From positions 930,001 through 994,000 of the forward strand of contig JAKZZE010000012.1 of NCBI GenBank assembly GCA_024220505.1: a stretch of 64,000 nt of DNA, given 5' to 3'. Below the pieces are notes generated by a model that did no database searches, had not been told where the DNA came from, and saw nothing but the letters and a program-made list of their open reading frames with translations. The position numbers were made by a program, and so were the translations under genes. The stretch's first letter is position 1, and every line of letters begins with the position of its first letter. Shown here piece after piece: positions 14,365 through 25,993 of the stretch. This stretch comes from Rhizopus arrhizus (lineage: Eukaryota; Mucoromycota; Mucoromycetes; Mucorales; Rhizopodaceae).

Positions 14365-17300
14365 ATGGCTACTTTACACATTCCTTTAGGTTCAAACTTT
14401 TCTGATGCATTTTGGGTAGAATGAAAAAAAAAAGAAAGAAAGAGAGATTGCCTTGAGACATTAATAATCCTGTTTTTTAGGACGACCAATACAAAGGCGT
14501 TGACATAATATCCAGTAAACTGAAAAGATCAAAAGAAACATGTGAAGAAATAAAGCGATTATATGAATCAAGGTTTCTTTTTGCATATCATTGACATATA
14601 TGCATATATTCATTATTTAAATTACTTAGAGCACAAATTGAACAAGAATACGGTGAAAAGCTTTTAAAATTATCAGCCACATCTACATTCGATAAATATG
14701 AAGAAGGCAGCTTTGCAGAGACTTTGTCCTGTATTCCTTCTGCACTCGAAACAACAGCTCGTGCACACATTGATTTGTCTCAACAGCTGAGAGATCATCT
14801 TGAAATGCCGCTGAATGAATTTCTAAAGGAACAACGAGAAATACGCAAAACGGTACTTGACTTTATGCAAAAAAAAAAAAAAAAAAAAAAAAAAAGGTAA
14901 AATACTAATGCATATAAATTGATATAGCAACAAGCACAAATTGAAAATTTAAAGCAATTGAAAAAGTTACATCAAAATGAGGTTGCACGAGTAAAGTAGA
15001 TCAACAAACAATGAGATATAATCAATACAAGTTAACTAAAAAGTAATTTAACTCATAGGCAAGGGAATATTACTTAAATGAAAGTACAAGGCTAATGGCA
15101 TTAGAATCATATTTTGCTTCTAAAGTAAGCTTTGTTTTATATTTAAACCAGCATTTATTTTTACTATTTTTTCCTGTTTTAGAAAGAAATTGAAGAACAG
15201 AAAAAATCAGTCACTGTGGCAGGTAAAAGGAAACGTAGTCTAGAAAAGAGAGCAAAAAAAAATTAAAATGGAACATTAGAACAAGTTTATAAAAGATCAG
15301 TTGATAATTTAAATGCTATAAACGAAAAGTGGATACATGATTGGAAACATAGTGCTGGAGTTTATCAAGAATTGGAATTAAAAAGAATTACTTATTTAAG
15401 AAGTACTTTTTGGTCGTAAGAATACATTGTTATGCGTTTTATATCTGGATATAAACTAATTATAAACCTATTTTTTTTTTTTAGCTTTTCCAATATGATG
15501 ACAAGTACATTCAGTATTGATGAAGAGGTAGGTTTATTTATAGATAAAAAAAAAACATTGGTTTACACAATAAAAGTGCTGCGATAGAATACGTACTGCT
15601 TTGGAAATTACAAATGTTCAAAAAGATATCACTGATTTTGTACACTCTAATGGAACAGGCACAAAACCTCCAAGTAAAAATAGCAAGGAAAATAAGATAA
15701 TCCTCTTCTCTTACGTATGAAACGATAGATCCTCTTCCTTACGAATTATTTTATAAGCCAGTCAATAGAAAGCCATCTTCACATCAAGCCTCAGCTGAAT
15801 CTTTGTCACACAGTGTTACAGTATTGACAAATCCTGATGAAGAATTAAAGTCTGTGGATCGTCAGCTCCAACAATTAGAACAATCACAATCACCAACAAT
15901 TGGAAAAATGCGACAAAAAGCAATGAATATCTCGACAGATCAGGCTCCATCTAAAGAACCGAAACAACCTTTACCTCCTATAATAGATAATAGTCTCAAT
16001 CCAAACACACGTATATATACAGACCAATCTTCAGTAACTATCCATAGCGGACCAGGCATAAAAGAACAACATGATTCTATACAGAACGATAACCAAGAAA
16101 AAATAGCAGCAACACTACTGTATGAGTCAAAATATTCAGATAGCACACCTTCAAAAGACAAGCCTGTGTCCAGCCCGATATTTGGTCATGTACAACCAGA
16201 AGGAAAGCTTGGCGAAATTGAAAAGTCGGCAACTGAGATAAATTCAGCGATTCAAGAAAAGAAAACAGTCAACGATTCTCAACTTGAACAAGAGGAGGCA
16301 TATCATAATAGGATGCCTAAACCATTACCAAAAGATGAAAAATGGGTTATTTCGTCAATTCGTCGTTCTCAGCAAGTACCAATTGCAGTCACTGCAACAG
16401 ACAACCAAATATTCACAGACAATGATTCGACTAAACAGAGCGCGATCAATATATCAGCCAGTAACTCTCCGGATATAGTAGATGATATCTCAGTAAAAGA
16501 GATCAAGCCGCGTCATCCAAAACTTCACAGACCCATCGTGCCTCTTACCATCGAAATTCCAAATTTAATGAATGACCCTAAGCCCCCTCAACTAGCTGCT
16601 CATCAGGCGATCGAAGACGCCAGAAGACATTCACAAATGTCTCCTATTGAAATTGACATAAGTCACTCTCAAAATAGACTGGATGATCACGCAGACATCC
16701 GTCCTGCACCATGGCAAAGTAGTGGAATCATCAAGGAAAAGAAAGAGGATTACATGCCTCAGAATAACAAGTATCATTCTAGTTATCAGCCTGATCTTGT
16801 TCATAGCTCTCTTCCAAAACTACATACACAAAGCCGTCTGTCTCAATCGCATGTGGCAGAAGAAGAGCATGGCAAAAAGAAGAAATCATCTAAAAATAAA
16901 TTGGACGCTAATCTCAAGTCTGGAAAGGAGCCAAAGACAAGTGGACGCTTTTCACTTTTCTTTACTGGTGGCCATAAAAAGGACAAGAAAAAAGAAAAAG
17001 GGCATCAGCTCGAGATACAAAATCAACAACAATACATGCTTGAACAAAAGTCATCAAATCGCCAACCTATACATCAGCAGCCTAATACAACAAATCATCC
17101 TCCGATCGATGGTCAGGTTTCTACTAATCAAAGGATCAGCCATCGATTCCTTTGCTATGTAAGATCTCAATGGCCCTTTCAAGCAACGGTATTAAAACCA
17201 TATTGTAAACAAGTGAATAGTATATTCATATTTTTTTTTTTAATTTTCTTAGACTGACGGAGAAATGACATTTAATCAGCATGAGGTTTTAGGTATTCTC

Positions 17301-17417
17301 CATAAACAATCAGATGGTTGGTGGCAAGCAGAACGTTTGACAGGTGAAGTGGCTGGTCAAAGAGGACTTGTACCTGGAAACTATATGATAGACGTCTCTC
17401 CTACCCAACATCACTAA
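14365..17417 (+). CDS. F-BAR and SH3 domain protein, Cdc15/Hof1/Imp2-like
   Basis: Membrane-bending scaffold of the type that links the plasma membrane to the actomyosin ring in cytokinesis. The start at 14365 opens the first exon, 14365-14415. The F-BAR domain is spread over many small exons from 14481 to about 15680 (stretches such as RAQIEQEYGEKLLKL). A long low-complexity Ser/Pro/Lys linker follows, about 15730-17190. The last exon carries an SH3 domain (WPFQAT, then DGWWQAERL, then GLVPGNY), ending at a stop at 17417. The order F-BAR, disordered linker, C-terminal SH3 is that of Cdc15, Imp2 and Hof1. An apparent frame break near 15590 disappears if the intron uses the AG at about 15577, giving CCDRIRTALE in frame. 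Exon edges inside the F-BAR part are approximate. Confidence 0.85.
14869..14894 (+). repeat. Poly-A tract in an F-BAR gene intron
   Basis: A run of about 26 A lies inside an intron of the F-BAR gene, between the exon ending near 14850 and the one starting near 14929. Confidence 0.85.
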
Positions 17418-17668
17418 AGAATATGTATATTTTATCATTAACTTATTATGTAATACGCTATACCTAACAATAAAAGAAACATTATTCCCCTCCCTTTCTT
17501 TGTTTTATAAACTGTATGTATTGAATGGTGTTTTTATTATTTATTCAATTGAAAATTAATGTCACTCAATAAATTATGATATCTAAAAGAGAGAAAAATA
17601 CATATTAATAGGCTTCAAAAAGTAGTATAAAAAATTGAAATAGATGGGCTTTGATAATTATATATTGT

Positions 17669-20600
17669 TTACAGAATTCCCTATCGTAAAAAGTTAGAGT
17701 ATGTTCTTAATTTTTAGGAGACTCTTACTTGTGAATAATATTGAAAGGTATCATACAGTCGAGTAAACACATTACAGCAGCTGCTCATAATGAGTTTATC
17801 AACAAACTCTTCTGCCTGTGGTTCTGTCAATTGCAATTGAAATCTGTCACGTAATTGTGACACGGTAAGTTCACCATTTTGGAAGCAAGGCAGCTTTGAG
17901 TCTTTGCACATCATCTCTGTCAGCAGTAGAATGTTTTCACTGTGTTTGCGAATTGCTAAAAATGCCGCTTTCATCAATGCTTTGTATTCAGCAAATTTTT
18001 CACCGTGAACTCCACCAAGTATATCGATATATTCTTGCGGAAGCTTAAATGGAGCCATCTCAAATCCAACAGAGCCAGGTGAGTTTGAGAGCATAAATCC
18101 AAAATCAATGTCTTTATGACTATTAATATAAAGCACACTTTGGAAAATTTCAACTTACGAATCAAGTGCCCAGCATCGTCAATCAATAGATTACCATTGT
18201 GTCTATCTTTAATTTGTAGTATGTAGCAAGCAATTGAATAACCCGCTAGACTTCTCATAAATGCGTCCTGCGCCTTTATGAATTCATCTGAATCTGAAGG
18301 TCCCCACAGCTAATGATTCATTTAATTTTTGCCCTAATTGAACTTTTTTTTTCTTTACCATTTCAAAATAATTATATAAAGTAAAAACAGCGCCCTTTTC
18401 ATTCCATTCCCTTGTATAAGCTTCCTTTTTAATAGAATGAATAGAGACAGTGTTTTTCAAGGTCTCAATTAAACCAGATCCATCTGATGTCACTAGAACT
18501 CTAAAACTATTAACGAACGAAAAGCGTGAGTTTGATACACCAGGTAATACTTTTTCTTCATTTACTATTTGACCCAAACGTCTACATTCGTGTCTTCCCA
18601 AATCCTTTGCATTTCACGTATTAACTGAATAGCAAATTGTTCCTGACGCAAGTCTGATCCATGCTTTACAATGACTGACATTAACCTCCAATTAGGTAAA
18701 TGACCATAAGGCGATGCAGCTCTCAAGCGTGCCTTTTTAGCTTCCCAATTTTCAGACAACACAGCAGCTAGTGAAATGTAAAAAAATAAGCTCTTTGTTT
18801 TTCTATATTTAATATCTCTTACCACTTGGATCCTCTTTATTAACAACCCATGCAACTCTTTGTTCATCTTCTAGCATATCACCACCCGCACCTTCTCCTC
18901 CTCCTCCTCCGATACCACTTCCAACGCCCTCAGTCTTCATCTTTTTCATTCGCTGCTCTTCCAAAGCAATCATCTCTTGTATAATCTTTTGACGAATCTG
19001 TTCTGTACCCTGTCTAAACCTTGGTTTGTTGTTACTTGATACATTGGCAATTGCCCCTTGCTGTAGCTGTGCCAACATGACAGCTGCGGTTCGCATGCGC
19101 TCTGCATAATCATCAGCTGACTTTGAATTTCGTCGGCTCCTCTCTACCCTTTTCTCAGGTTGCTGATAGTCACTTATGTCTGCAGAGAGCTCCTTTGTAA
19201 GCGCCAGTGTTTCGATTTTAGGTGCAAGATGCTTTTGATGCTTGGATAGTTGCATTTTTTTAAGTGATTGCCGTTTACGGTAAAGAGTAGAGGCATAGCC
19301 GTCATCTTCAAAACTGAGTTCATCATCCAAAACTTCAATCATTAATAAATAAGGTGCCTAATAAACAAAAAAAAAATTTAACTTCTAAAGCCATATAAAG
19401 ATAGTTTTTATATTACGCGTTCAGCTGAATTCAGTACAACAGCATCCGAAGGACTTATTCTTACTACCCGATGATGATAAGGTTTATCAGTCGTAGCAGG
19501 ACACCAAAGAGGGAGACAGATCTCGGCTGGTAAATTATGATTTAAAAGCGTCAATTCAGCATGCAGTGCACTCATACGTGCTTCTTTTGGTACAATGACA
19601 AGACGTGTTGCAATATCCACTAAAGTCAATACAAACTGAATTTCTGATCTAAAATAATTGGAGCGCAATAAATTCCTTCGATTCTCAATGCTCATTTTGG
19701 ATAGTGTTTGCTGCTCTTCTTCATGATCACTGTCTTCAGAGTTGAATGTCGATCTGCGAAACATGTCCTCTGAAGACGAGCATTCGGACAAGACGGGTGA
19801 GTCAGGAGCTGTATTGGTTGGCACAGAGGATTGTCCAAGTGCAGTAAGTCTGGGATCAAATACAGATATAGTTTCAAAATTTCTCTTAAGACTGGCTGTG
19901 TCCTTGTCTTCTTGTATTTGATTCATTTTTTTGTTGATTTTTTGTTGCGCTGTTTTAATGTATCGCGCTACCGAGAATGCTTTACCACGATGCAAATCTT
20001 CAAGAGAAGGGGAACTAGTGAATGGATTAAAGTATGCGTGTTTCTTTTTAGATACAAATAGATTAGGTTGTGATGCAGACAAGTAGGGCTGATGAGGTGG
20101 TCGTACAATTTCTGAAGCAGTTGATCTCTTTGGAGGCGTTTCATCCAATGCTCTTGTTACGGATGAATTGTCAGTTGTATTTCTTCTTGTCAATGCTTGT
20201 TGATTGGTTGTAATACTAAACGTTCTGTTTCTGCGGCCCTGTGCAATAGCAATCTGTCCAGCCTGTCGTGTCATCAAGGGTTGTCCAAAGCCTGCTAGCA
20301 TAGCACCTAGGCCAACGAGAGTAGGAAATACATTTTCCTTAACTTTTTGACTAGGTATAGGTGGAAGCGTATTACCATCCAAGGTATGTGGTTCATCGCC
20401 AGCATTCTCTTCAGAAAAGACGATGGCTTGACATTTGTTTAATACTCGTTTACATAAATCAAAAGATCCTTCATTTGGGTTAGCGGAAAGATCAGACAAA
20501 TAAGCTTGCAAATACCATAGTGACTAAATTTTGAATTATAGAAATTAGTGATCATTTGTTTGCATAAAAATCATTTTGTTTTACCATAATGGCTATATGA

Positions 20601-20898
20601 GTTGATTTTTCACACATTTCAATTATAAAGCATTCAAGTGCTACTGATTCTGAGGGTTTGGAGATCATGAGATGCCTAACAAGGTGGATTAATAGAGAAT
20701 TGGAGTGACAATTGATTAAGCTACTTACATCAATTGAGGCAAAAAGAACTCAATTTCTGATGTTGGAAACTTTTTCAATTCGGAACAAAGATAGTGCTGT
20801 ATACCAACGTTGTCAGAGTATCTAAAGAGATATGATACAGCTATCCAAGAATTGAAAAACTCGGAAGTAAAAAGTCGTAATAAAAGTGCATTCGACAT
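17669..20898 (-). CDS. PIK1: Phosphatidylinositol 4-kinase, Pik1/PI4K-beta type
   Basis: Makes PI4P from phosphatidylinositol, chiefly at the Golgi and nucleus in the Pik1 branch. The start ATG is at 20898. The first exons (about 20520-20898) match the lipid kinase unique domain found at the N-terminus of Pik1. The middle (19400-20511) is Ser-rich and probably disordered. The kinase domain begins with SAERAPYLLMIEVL, joined over an intron at about 19345-19415, and includes the catalytic loop IKDRHNGNLLIDD and the activation motif HIDFGF, split by an intron near 18137-18160. The exon ending YYSQ at about 17730 is followed by a good GT donor. A 12-base last exon at 17669-17680 supplies Gly-Ile-Leu-stop, the kind of ending family members have. 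Without that splice the frame would end in VRVS. The acidic Gly-rich run near 18880 sits in a kinase-domain insert. Confidence 0.9.
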
Positions 20899-22336
20899 GT
20901 GGATAACTGTTTGTTTTATTTTCTACTAAATCTAAAATGGCTTGCAAGTAGTTGTTATTTTACCAATTTGCTAGAGATAATATTTCTTGTTTTAAATGAA
21001 AGTGATGAGCTCGTTTTTCTTCAATTTTGAAAACAAAAAAAAAAAAGTAGATGAAGATGCAAAGAAAAGAGTGGGTTGAATTTCCGCGTGATTTTCGTGC
21101 CTCACAGGAAAATCGTTTTATACGGAATTTAAATTGTATATTTTGATTCACAATCCACTTTACTTGTATTATTGTCGATTGATATCAGTTCTTATTATTT
21201 TTTTATGCAATCTAGAAATGAACTTGTATCTTTGCAAATCAATGTGTACACACTTCTCAAAGTGCCTATGAAATTGTGAATTCTAAAGGAAGAATATCTT
21301 GTATCACAAAAAAACTGTTCTCTAAAAGCGTTCCCATACCAGAATTTATTGTAACCCACAAATTGAATTAATAAACTGTTTCTTTACGATATCAATTAAA
21401 TTTCGATTTTCGTACTTGATTCTTTCGTAAAACACAGAGACTAAAGTTCCTGCGTATTTTTATTTGGTTATAACAAAAACTATTCTTTTTTTTTGCATTA
21501 TGATTGTACCCATTTTAAGTACTTTACCTTACACATTTTAATTCGCATAACTCGCAGGATTATCTCACAGCCCATTTGTCTTTTCTTCTCCAATCTATCA
21601 CTTTTAGCTTTTTTATTACGCCGAGGATTTTTGTGGATAGTTTAAAATGGAGCGGACCCTATGTGCGGAAAAGTATAACGTGAGATTTCTGTCATATATT
21701 AAATAAGGAGTGAATATGCACCCAGCCTTTTTTTTTTATGTTTGTAACATGATCGTACCCTTACTTTAGCTAATAAAATAGAAAGAGCTCTCATAAAGAA
21801 TTTTCTGAAATGATTTGCTAACTCCATTTATTTTTCTATAAAGGTTTTCATTTGCTGCTCCGCGCTAATCAAACGTTGGTCACTAATTGTGATAATTAAA
21901 GACTAAAAATATGCTTATAAGACACTATCATATTTTGCAATAGGTTAAGTGACACTATCACGCGATGTTTGGGAACAAAAAGAAAATAGTGGATCGAGTA
22001 TGAAAAAACATTTACCAGTGGTCCTCATCGGATGTAAGCAAGAGCGATAATAAATACTTGGCAAGAGTATTGGCTCTTTGGCAATAACGGTTTAATGAAA
22101 ATCAAACTGCTTATATTGGATGCATAATTGACATCAAGCTAAAGTAATTATTTAATGGCACCTTAGCAAACAGTTTCTTTGCGAGGACAGACATATAGAA
22201 AATGTTTAGTGAAATAAGCATATGAGTACAAAAAGAGACTTGCAAAGTAAAATTTGATTAGCAGAAAGTGATGGAACATAAACTTGTTTAAAATTTTTAT
22301 GTTGATAAGGCAGTGGTGTATATTTGTTAAACTGAG

Positions 22337-22388
<52 letters not shown>

Positions 22389-22692
22389 TTAATCGGAAGC
22401 TTCATTTTTCTACATCGAGTAATTTGAGCTTCAACTAGCAAGTTGGTACGCTGTATTGCTTGGTGAGTCCAAACCATGTGTATTTTGTATAATGATCCAT
22501 ATAACATGTACTACACTTGTTGTAATGATAACGTATACATACGAAATTCATGTGGAGAAGAGTAAAAAAAGGTAGTTGCAAAGTTGTTGGTGAGATAAGT
22601 GAAGAATGACTTTATGATGCTTTATTATTTGCTAAGAGAGATATGAATGGGGTTGAGAATAAATGAAGATGAACGTTGAAAGAAGAGAATGT
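20899..22692. other. Intergenic, no gene recognised (1.8 kb)
   Basis: AT-rich spacer between PIK1 (start at its left end, minus strand) and the end of a small secreted-protein gene. It contains a 47-base poly-A run at 22340. The 114-codon minus-strand frame crossing that run is mostly poly-Phe from the poly-A and is not a gene. Confidence 0.6.
22340..22386. repeat. 47-base poly-A/T homopolymer
   Basis: An uninterrupted A run of about 47 bases, the longest homopolymer in the window. There is no adjacent retroelement sequence or target-site duplication that I could recognise. Confidence 0.9.
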
Positions 22693-23326
22693 TTAAAGTA
22701 AATAAAAACTAATGACAGTAGCAACCACAGTAAAGGTAATCCAACTAAAAGAGACAGCATTTGCAGCACTACCTACGCTGTTATTGTTGACTGTAGGCTT
22801 AGGAGTAGAAGTAGCCCCAGCTGAAGGTCTAGCCACAGAAGCTGTCGTTCTTAAAGAAGCTTTAAAAAGAAGAGAGGTTAACTCTGTGCTTGTGTTTGAA
22901 AAAATCAGATTTACCTGGTATAGAAGCAGTCATTATTGAGACTGGAGTAGCAGTAGCAGCAGAAGTTGCAGACATGGAATTCATAGAGGTTTTTGATGCC
23001 AACATATCTTTTTGACCAGTTGTCATTGATGGCCTATATTTATATTTCTATGTTAACAAATTGAAATATAAAAAAGACTTATTACCAATTGGCAACAAAA
23101 CAAGCTTGTTCACAAGCTTCACCCGAATTATTCTTCTGACATTTAACCACACAACTATTAGCAGAAGTAACTAAATTAAAGAAAAATTAACTTTCAAAAC
23201 AACTAAAATATGATGTGTATCTTTACCACATTTATCTAAACAAGATTGATCAGAAGCAGCACAATCACAAGCAGCATAACATGAAGCGATAAAAGCAACA
23301 AGACCAAAGAAGATTATGAATTTCAT
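22693..23326 (-). CDS. Small secreted 8-cysteine protein with GPI-type tail (copy A)
   Basis: Probably a cell-surface protein; function unknown. Exons read as 23227-23326, 23086-23170 and two further exons ending at 22693. The N-terminus is a clear signal peptide (MKFIIFFGLVAFIASCYA). The mature part has eight Cys in the order CxC, Cx3C, Cx3C, Cx3C (for example CDC...CLDKC...CVVKC...CEQAC), then Trp-Pro. A Ser/Thr/Ala-rich stretch and a hydrophobic C-terminal segment (ISFYLL) follow, fitting a GPI anchor signal. The first intron falls after the G following the fourth Cys codon (phase 1), the same place as in the gene at 32879. The two are therefore paralogues. A TATA-like element lies about 45 bases upstream. 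Confidence 0.75.
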
Positions 23327-23952
23327 GATTATAATTTAAAATAACAATAATAAAAAGAATATTTAAAGAGTATTTATACTTTTTTTTTTTTATATATGCT
23401 TTTTCCATATTAAAAAGAATGAATATCATCAATTATTCAATACTGAGGGAGAAATAAAGGGGAGATGAACAATGATATGACCATAATGGGTTATTACATG
23501 TCTTTTGAAAGTAATAATAATCCCTTAACCCCAATATCTAAAAAAAAATCCTTGTAATTTATCTCACCCCTTTCTCTCACTCCCTGTCAAGTTATGTGCA
23601 CCATGCTTATCCCTGAATTGAAAACTATTAAAAATAAAAAGAATGTAGACCTGAATCTATTTTAGTATCAATGAAGAAGTCCCTTTTTATTATAAGCCAT
23701 TTATCTTCTTGTTGTTGCTTTTTTCCCTTTAATATATAAAATACGTACTCTTTATTATATGTAAAAATAGAAACCCGCTTTTTAGTAAATCATAAACAAA
23801 CAAAAAAATAAAAATAAAAAAAAAACGAAAAAGAATAAGCATAATGAAAGGCATGTCATTTTTTAAAAAAAAAAAAATCATAAATTTTGTATATAGCGCC
23901 ATGTATGAAAATGAGTATGTATTCATGGTATCTTAAATGTTGTCAATTGAAT
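23327..23952. other. Intergenic spacer
   Basis: AT-rich sequence between the start of the small secreted gene and the end of the GATA gene, both minus strand. Only the TATA-like element near its left end is of note. Confidence 0.6.
23370..23379 (-). promoter_or_regulatory. TATA-like box of secreted gene copy A
   Basis: GTATAAATAC on the minus strand, about 45-55 bases before the ATG at 23326. The spacing fits a core promoter with a short leader. Confidence 0.55.
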
Positions 23953-25296
23953 TTACTTGCAAAGGTAAAATGCAGACGATCTTCCTTTATATAATGAATC
24001 ATTTGTTGAATATTCAGTTGGAGGTGTTGTAGGTTGAGAAAAAGATGAAGATGAAGATAGACTAGAAGGACTATGAATAGGTGGTACAGAGGATAAAAGT
24101 TCTGCTTGAACAGATTCAAAAGGTATATCATCCCATGACCAATTTGTCCAACTTACCAAAGATCGTACATCGACCTTGCGTTTAGCTGCTTTTATAAACA
24201 ATTCGGGAGGTCGAACCTTGTTATGGCGAAGATAATAACTCTTACACGTTTCACACCAGTGGCCACTACCACACAAGTTACGATACCATTGATGTGTCTC
24301 TTGAACACCACAATTAGCACAAGATTTTTTATGGTAGTGAGGCTCATTGTTGATTGGCGTCTTGGGAGCATAAAAGACCACGGGTAATGACTTGGGATCA
24401 TCACAATCAGATTTTTCAATTAATTTGGGACCCGGTCTGTTGGCAACAATCAAACGAAGGGGTCTTGCTTCGCCATGTTTGAGTTCATAGCGATAGCAAG
24501 CAACACAGAGTCGACGTCTTGAAGCAAATTTTGTATTACAGTTTAAACACATTGGTTTTAACTTTGCTGGACGTGGACTATGCAACAGCAACATTAAAGT
24601 TGCATATAAAGTCGGTTGAGAGGACAGATGAGCAAATTGAGATCTTTCGGCAGAGAATACAGGGCGAGGTAGATTAGGATAATCCAATCCAGCGACATCA
24701 AACAGAAAGTTTGTTAGTTCAATGACATGAGTCAGCTTGTTAGAATCAAATTTGTGAAAATTGAAGCGAAACATTGAGTTCAACACATGGTTTAAACGGT
24801 AAATGTGATCTTCTTTAGCCATGTTTGCATTTTCCAAGAACCTAACATCAGTTCGGCCAGGAGTGGTACCATGTTGAGTATAACGAAATAAGTGAAGTAA
24901 CCAAGTAGGAAAGAAGATGAAATCTGGTGAGATTAATTGACTTTTGGCGTTTTCAGTGCGAAAGAATACTGCCAACAGTCTCATTTGCTGATTGAGCTCA
25001 GTAGATCGTATAGGACGTGATGCTTTACTGGTACCAATATGACACCTGAAGGAACCATTTAGATGTCTACCTATGACTTTAATATGAATAGGTATGTCTT
25101 GTTGAATGAACCTTGACTTCACTGTAGGTATCAGTATATTATCAGTTAACGTATTTCGTTCATTGCAAGATTTCATATTAAATCCAGTATTTAACAATGA
25201 TCTTTCCCAGAGCATCATCAAATCACTATCTTGAATAGGTTCATTGCTTAAATTATTATTGTTATTATTACTGATCAAAAGTTCACTTATATTCAT
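23953..25296 (-). CDS. GATA-type zinc finger protein
   Basis: Likely DNA-binding regulator, 447 residues, one exon. I chose the ATG at 25296 (MNISELL). The frame stays open upstream to 25464, but that extension is a hydrophobic, Phe/Tyr-rich and Lys-rich translation of AT-rich leader and is not protein-like. The real finger is at residues 326-351: CANC, 18 residues, CETC, with THQW and a following YYLRHNKVRP. This is the CX2CX18CX2C fungal GATA spacing. A second Cys group lies upstream at residues 250-267 (CLNC, 10 residues, CVAC), followed by a similar basic tail, YELKHGEARPLRL, and looks like a shortened finger. The N-terminal half has no motif I recognise. The C-terminus is Ser/Pro-rich. 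Target genes are unknown. Confidence 0.8.
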   Translation of the reverse strand: MNISELLISNNNNNNLSNEPIQDSDLMMLWERSLLNTGFNMKSCNERNTLTDNILIPTVKSRFIQQDIPIHIKVIGRHLNGSFRCHIGTSKASRPIRSTELNQQMRLLAVFFRTENAKSQLISPDFIFFPTWLLHLFRYTQHGTTPGRTDVRFLENANMAKEDHIYRLNHVLNSMFRFNFHKFDSNKLTHVIELTNFLFDVAGLDYPNLPRPVFSAERSQFAHLSSQPTLYATLMLLLHSPRPAKLKPMCLNCNTKFASRRRLCVACYRYELKHGEARPLRLIVANRPGPKLIEKSDCDDPKSLPVVFYAPKTPINNEPHYHKKSCANCGVQETHQWYRNLCGSGHWCETCKSYYLRHNKVRPPELFIKAAKRKVDVRSLVSWTNWSWDDIPFESVQAELLSSVPPIHSPSSLSSSSSFSQPTTPPTEYSTNDSLYKGRSSAFYLCK

Positions 25297-25757
25297 ATCT
25301 GCATAAGTAAAGAAGAGGAAAAGAATAAGAAAGAAGAAAGAAAAAGTTAAGGGGAGATAGACTTTATAGCAAAAATAAAGATAAAAATAAAAATAAATGA
25401 TAAAAACCATGTCTTTTTTTATATTAATTTTCTCTCTCTCTCTCTTTTTCTTTGTCTTGCCCATCCAATGAACCTATGCTTCTTTCTCTTCTTTTCATTA
25501 TTTAACTCGTGTCAATTCATGAGACAGTGAAATTAATAGCGTCCTCCTTAAACTTTTTTCATCTTTTGCTCTTCCTCCCCTTCAGTCCCCCTTCAATCCA
25601 CAATCTTACATACCTTAAAATAATTCATCTCGAGACTTCAGCTCATATTTTGTACAACTTTCTTTTTATTTTGTTGTCAAGTTTATGGCAGGAACAAAAT
25701 TTAATATTGACAACTTTTCATAAAATCTAAATCTAAATAAAGCTTGTTATTTTCTTT

Positions 25758-25790
<33 letters not shown>

Positions 25791-25993
25791 CTTAATATAC
25801 ACAAAGATAGAAATAATGTCTTGTTCGTATTTTAAATAATAAAATGTTTGTTTTATGTTTCTAAACGCGTGTCCTGTAACAAGGCACGCAACCATGTTCA
25901 ATCTCCGAAGTCATTTTTTTTTAATTTTAACACTTTCCACTCCTCTTTTTCTCTCTTCATTACTCTCTTTACTCACGTTGCATACATTAATAC
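25297..25993. other. Divergent promoter region with CT-rich tracts
   Basis: Spacer between the divergently transcribed GATA and XMAP215 genes. It holds TC repeats at about 25433-25450 and 25751-25790 and no coding frame. The pyrimidine tracts may be promoter elements, which is inference from position only. Confidence 0.6.
25751..25790. repeat. (TC)n microsatellite
   Basis: About 40 bases of near-perfect TC/TTC repeat in the divergent promoter between the GATA and XMAP215 genes. Confidence 0.85.

Noticed and set aside
15530..15600. Apparent frameshift in the F-BAR gene
   Set aside because: Using the AG at about 15577 instead of the later TAG keeps phase and gives the expected family residues, so no break is needed.
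25297..25464. N-terminal extension of the GATA reading frame
   Set aside because: Translation is Lys/Arg then Phe/Tyr runs from AT-rich leader. The internal ATG at 25296 gives a normal protein start.
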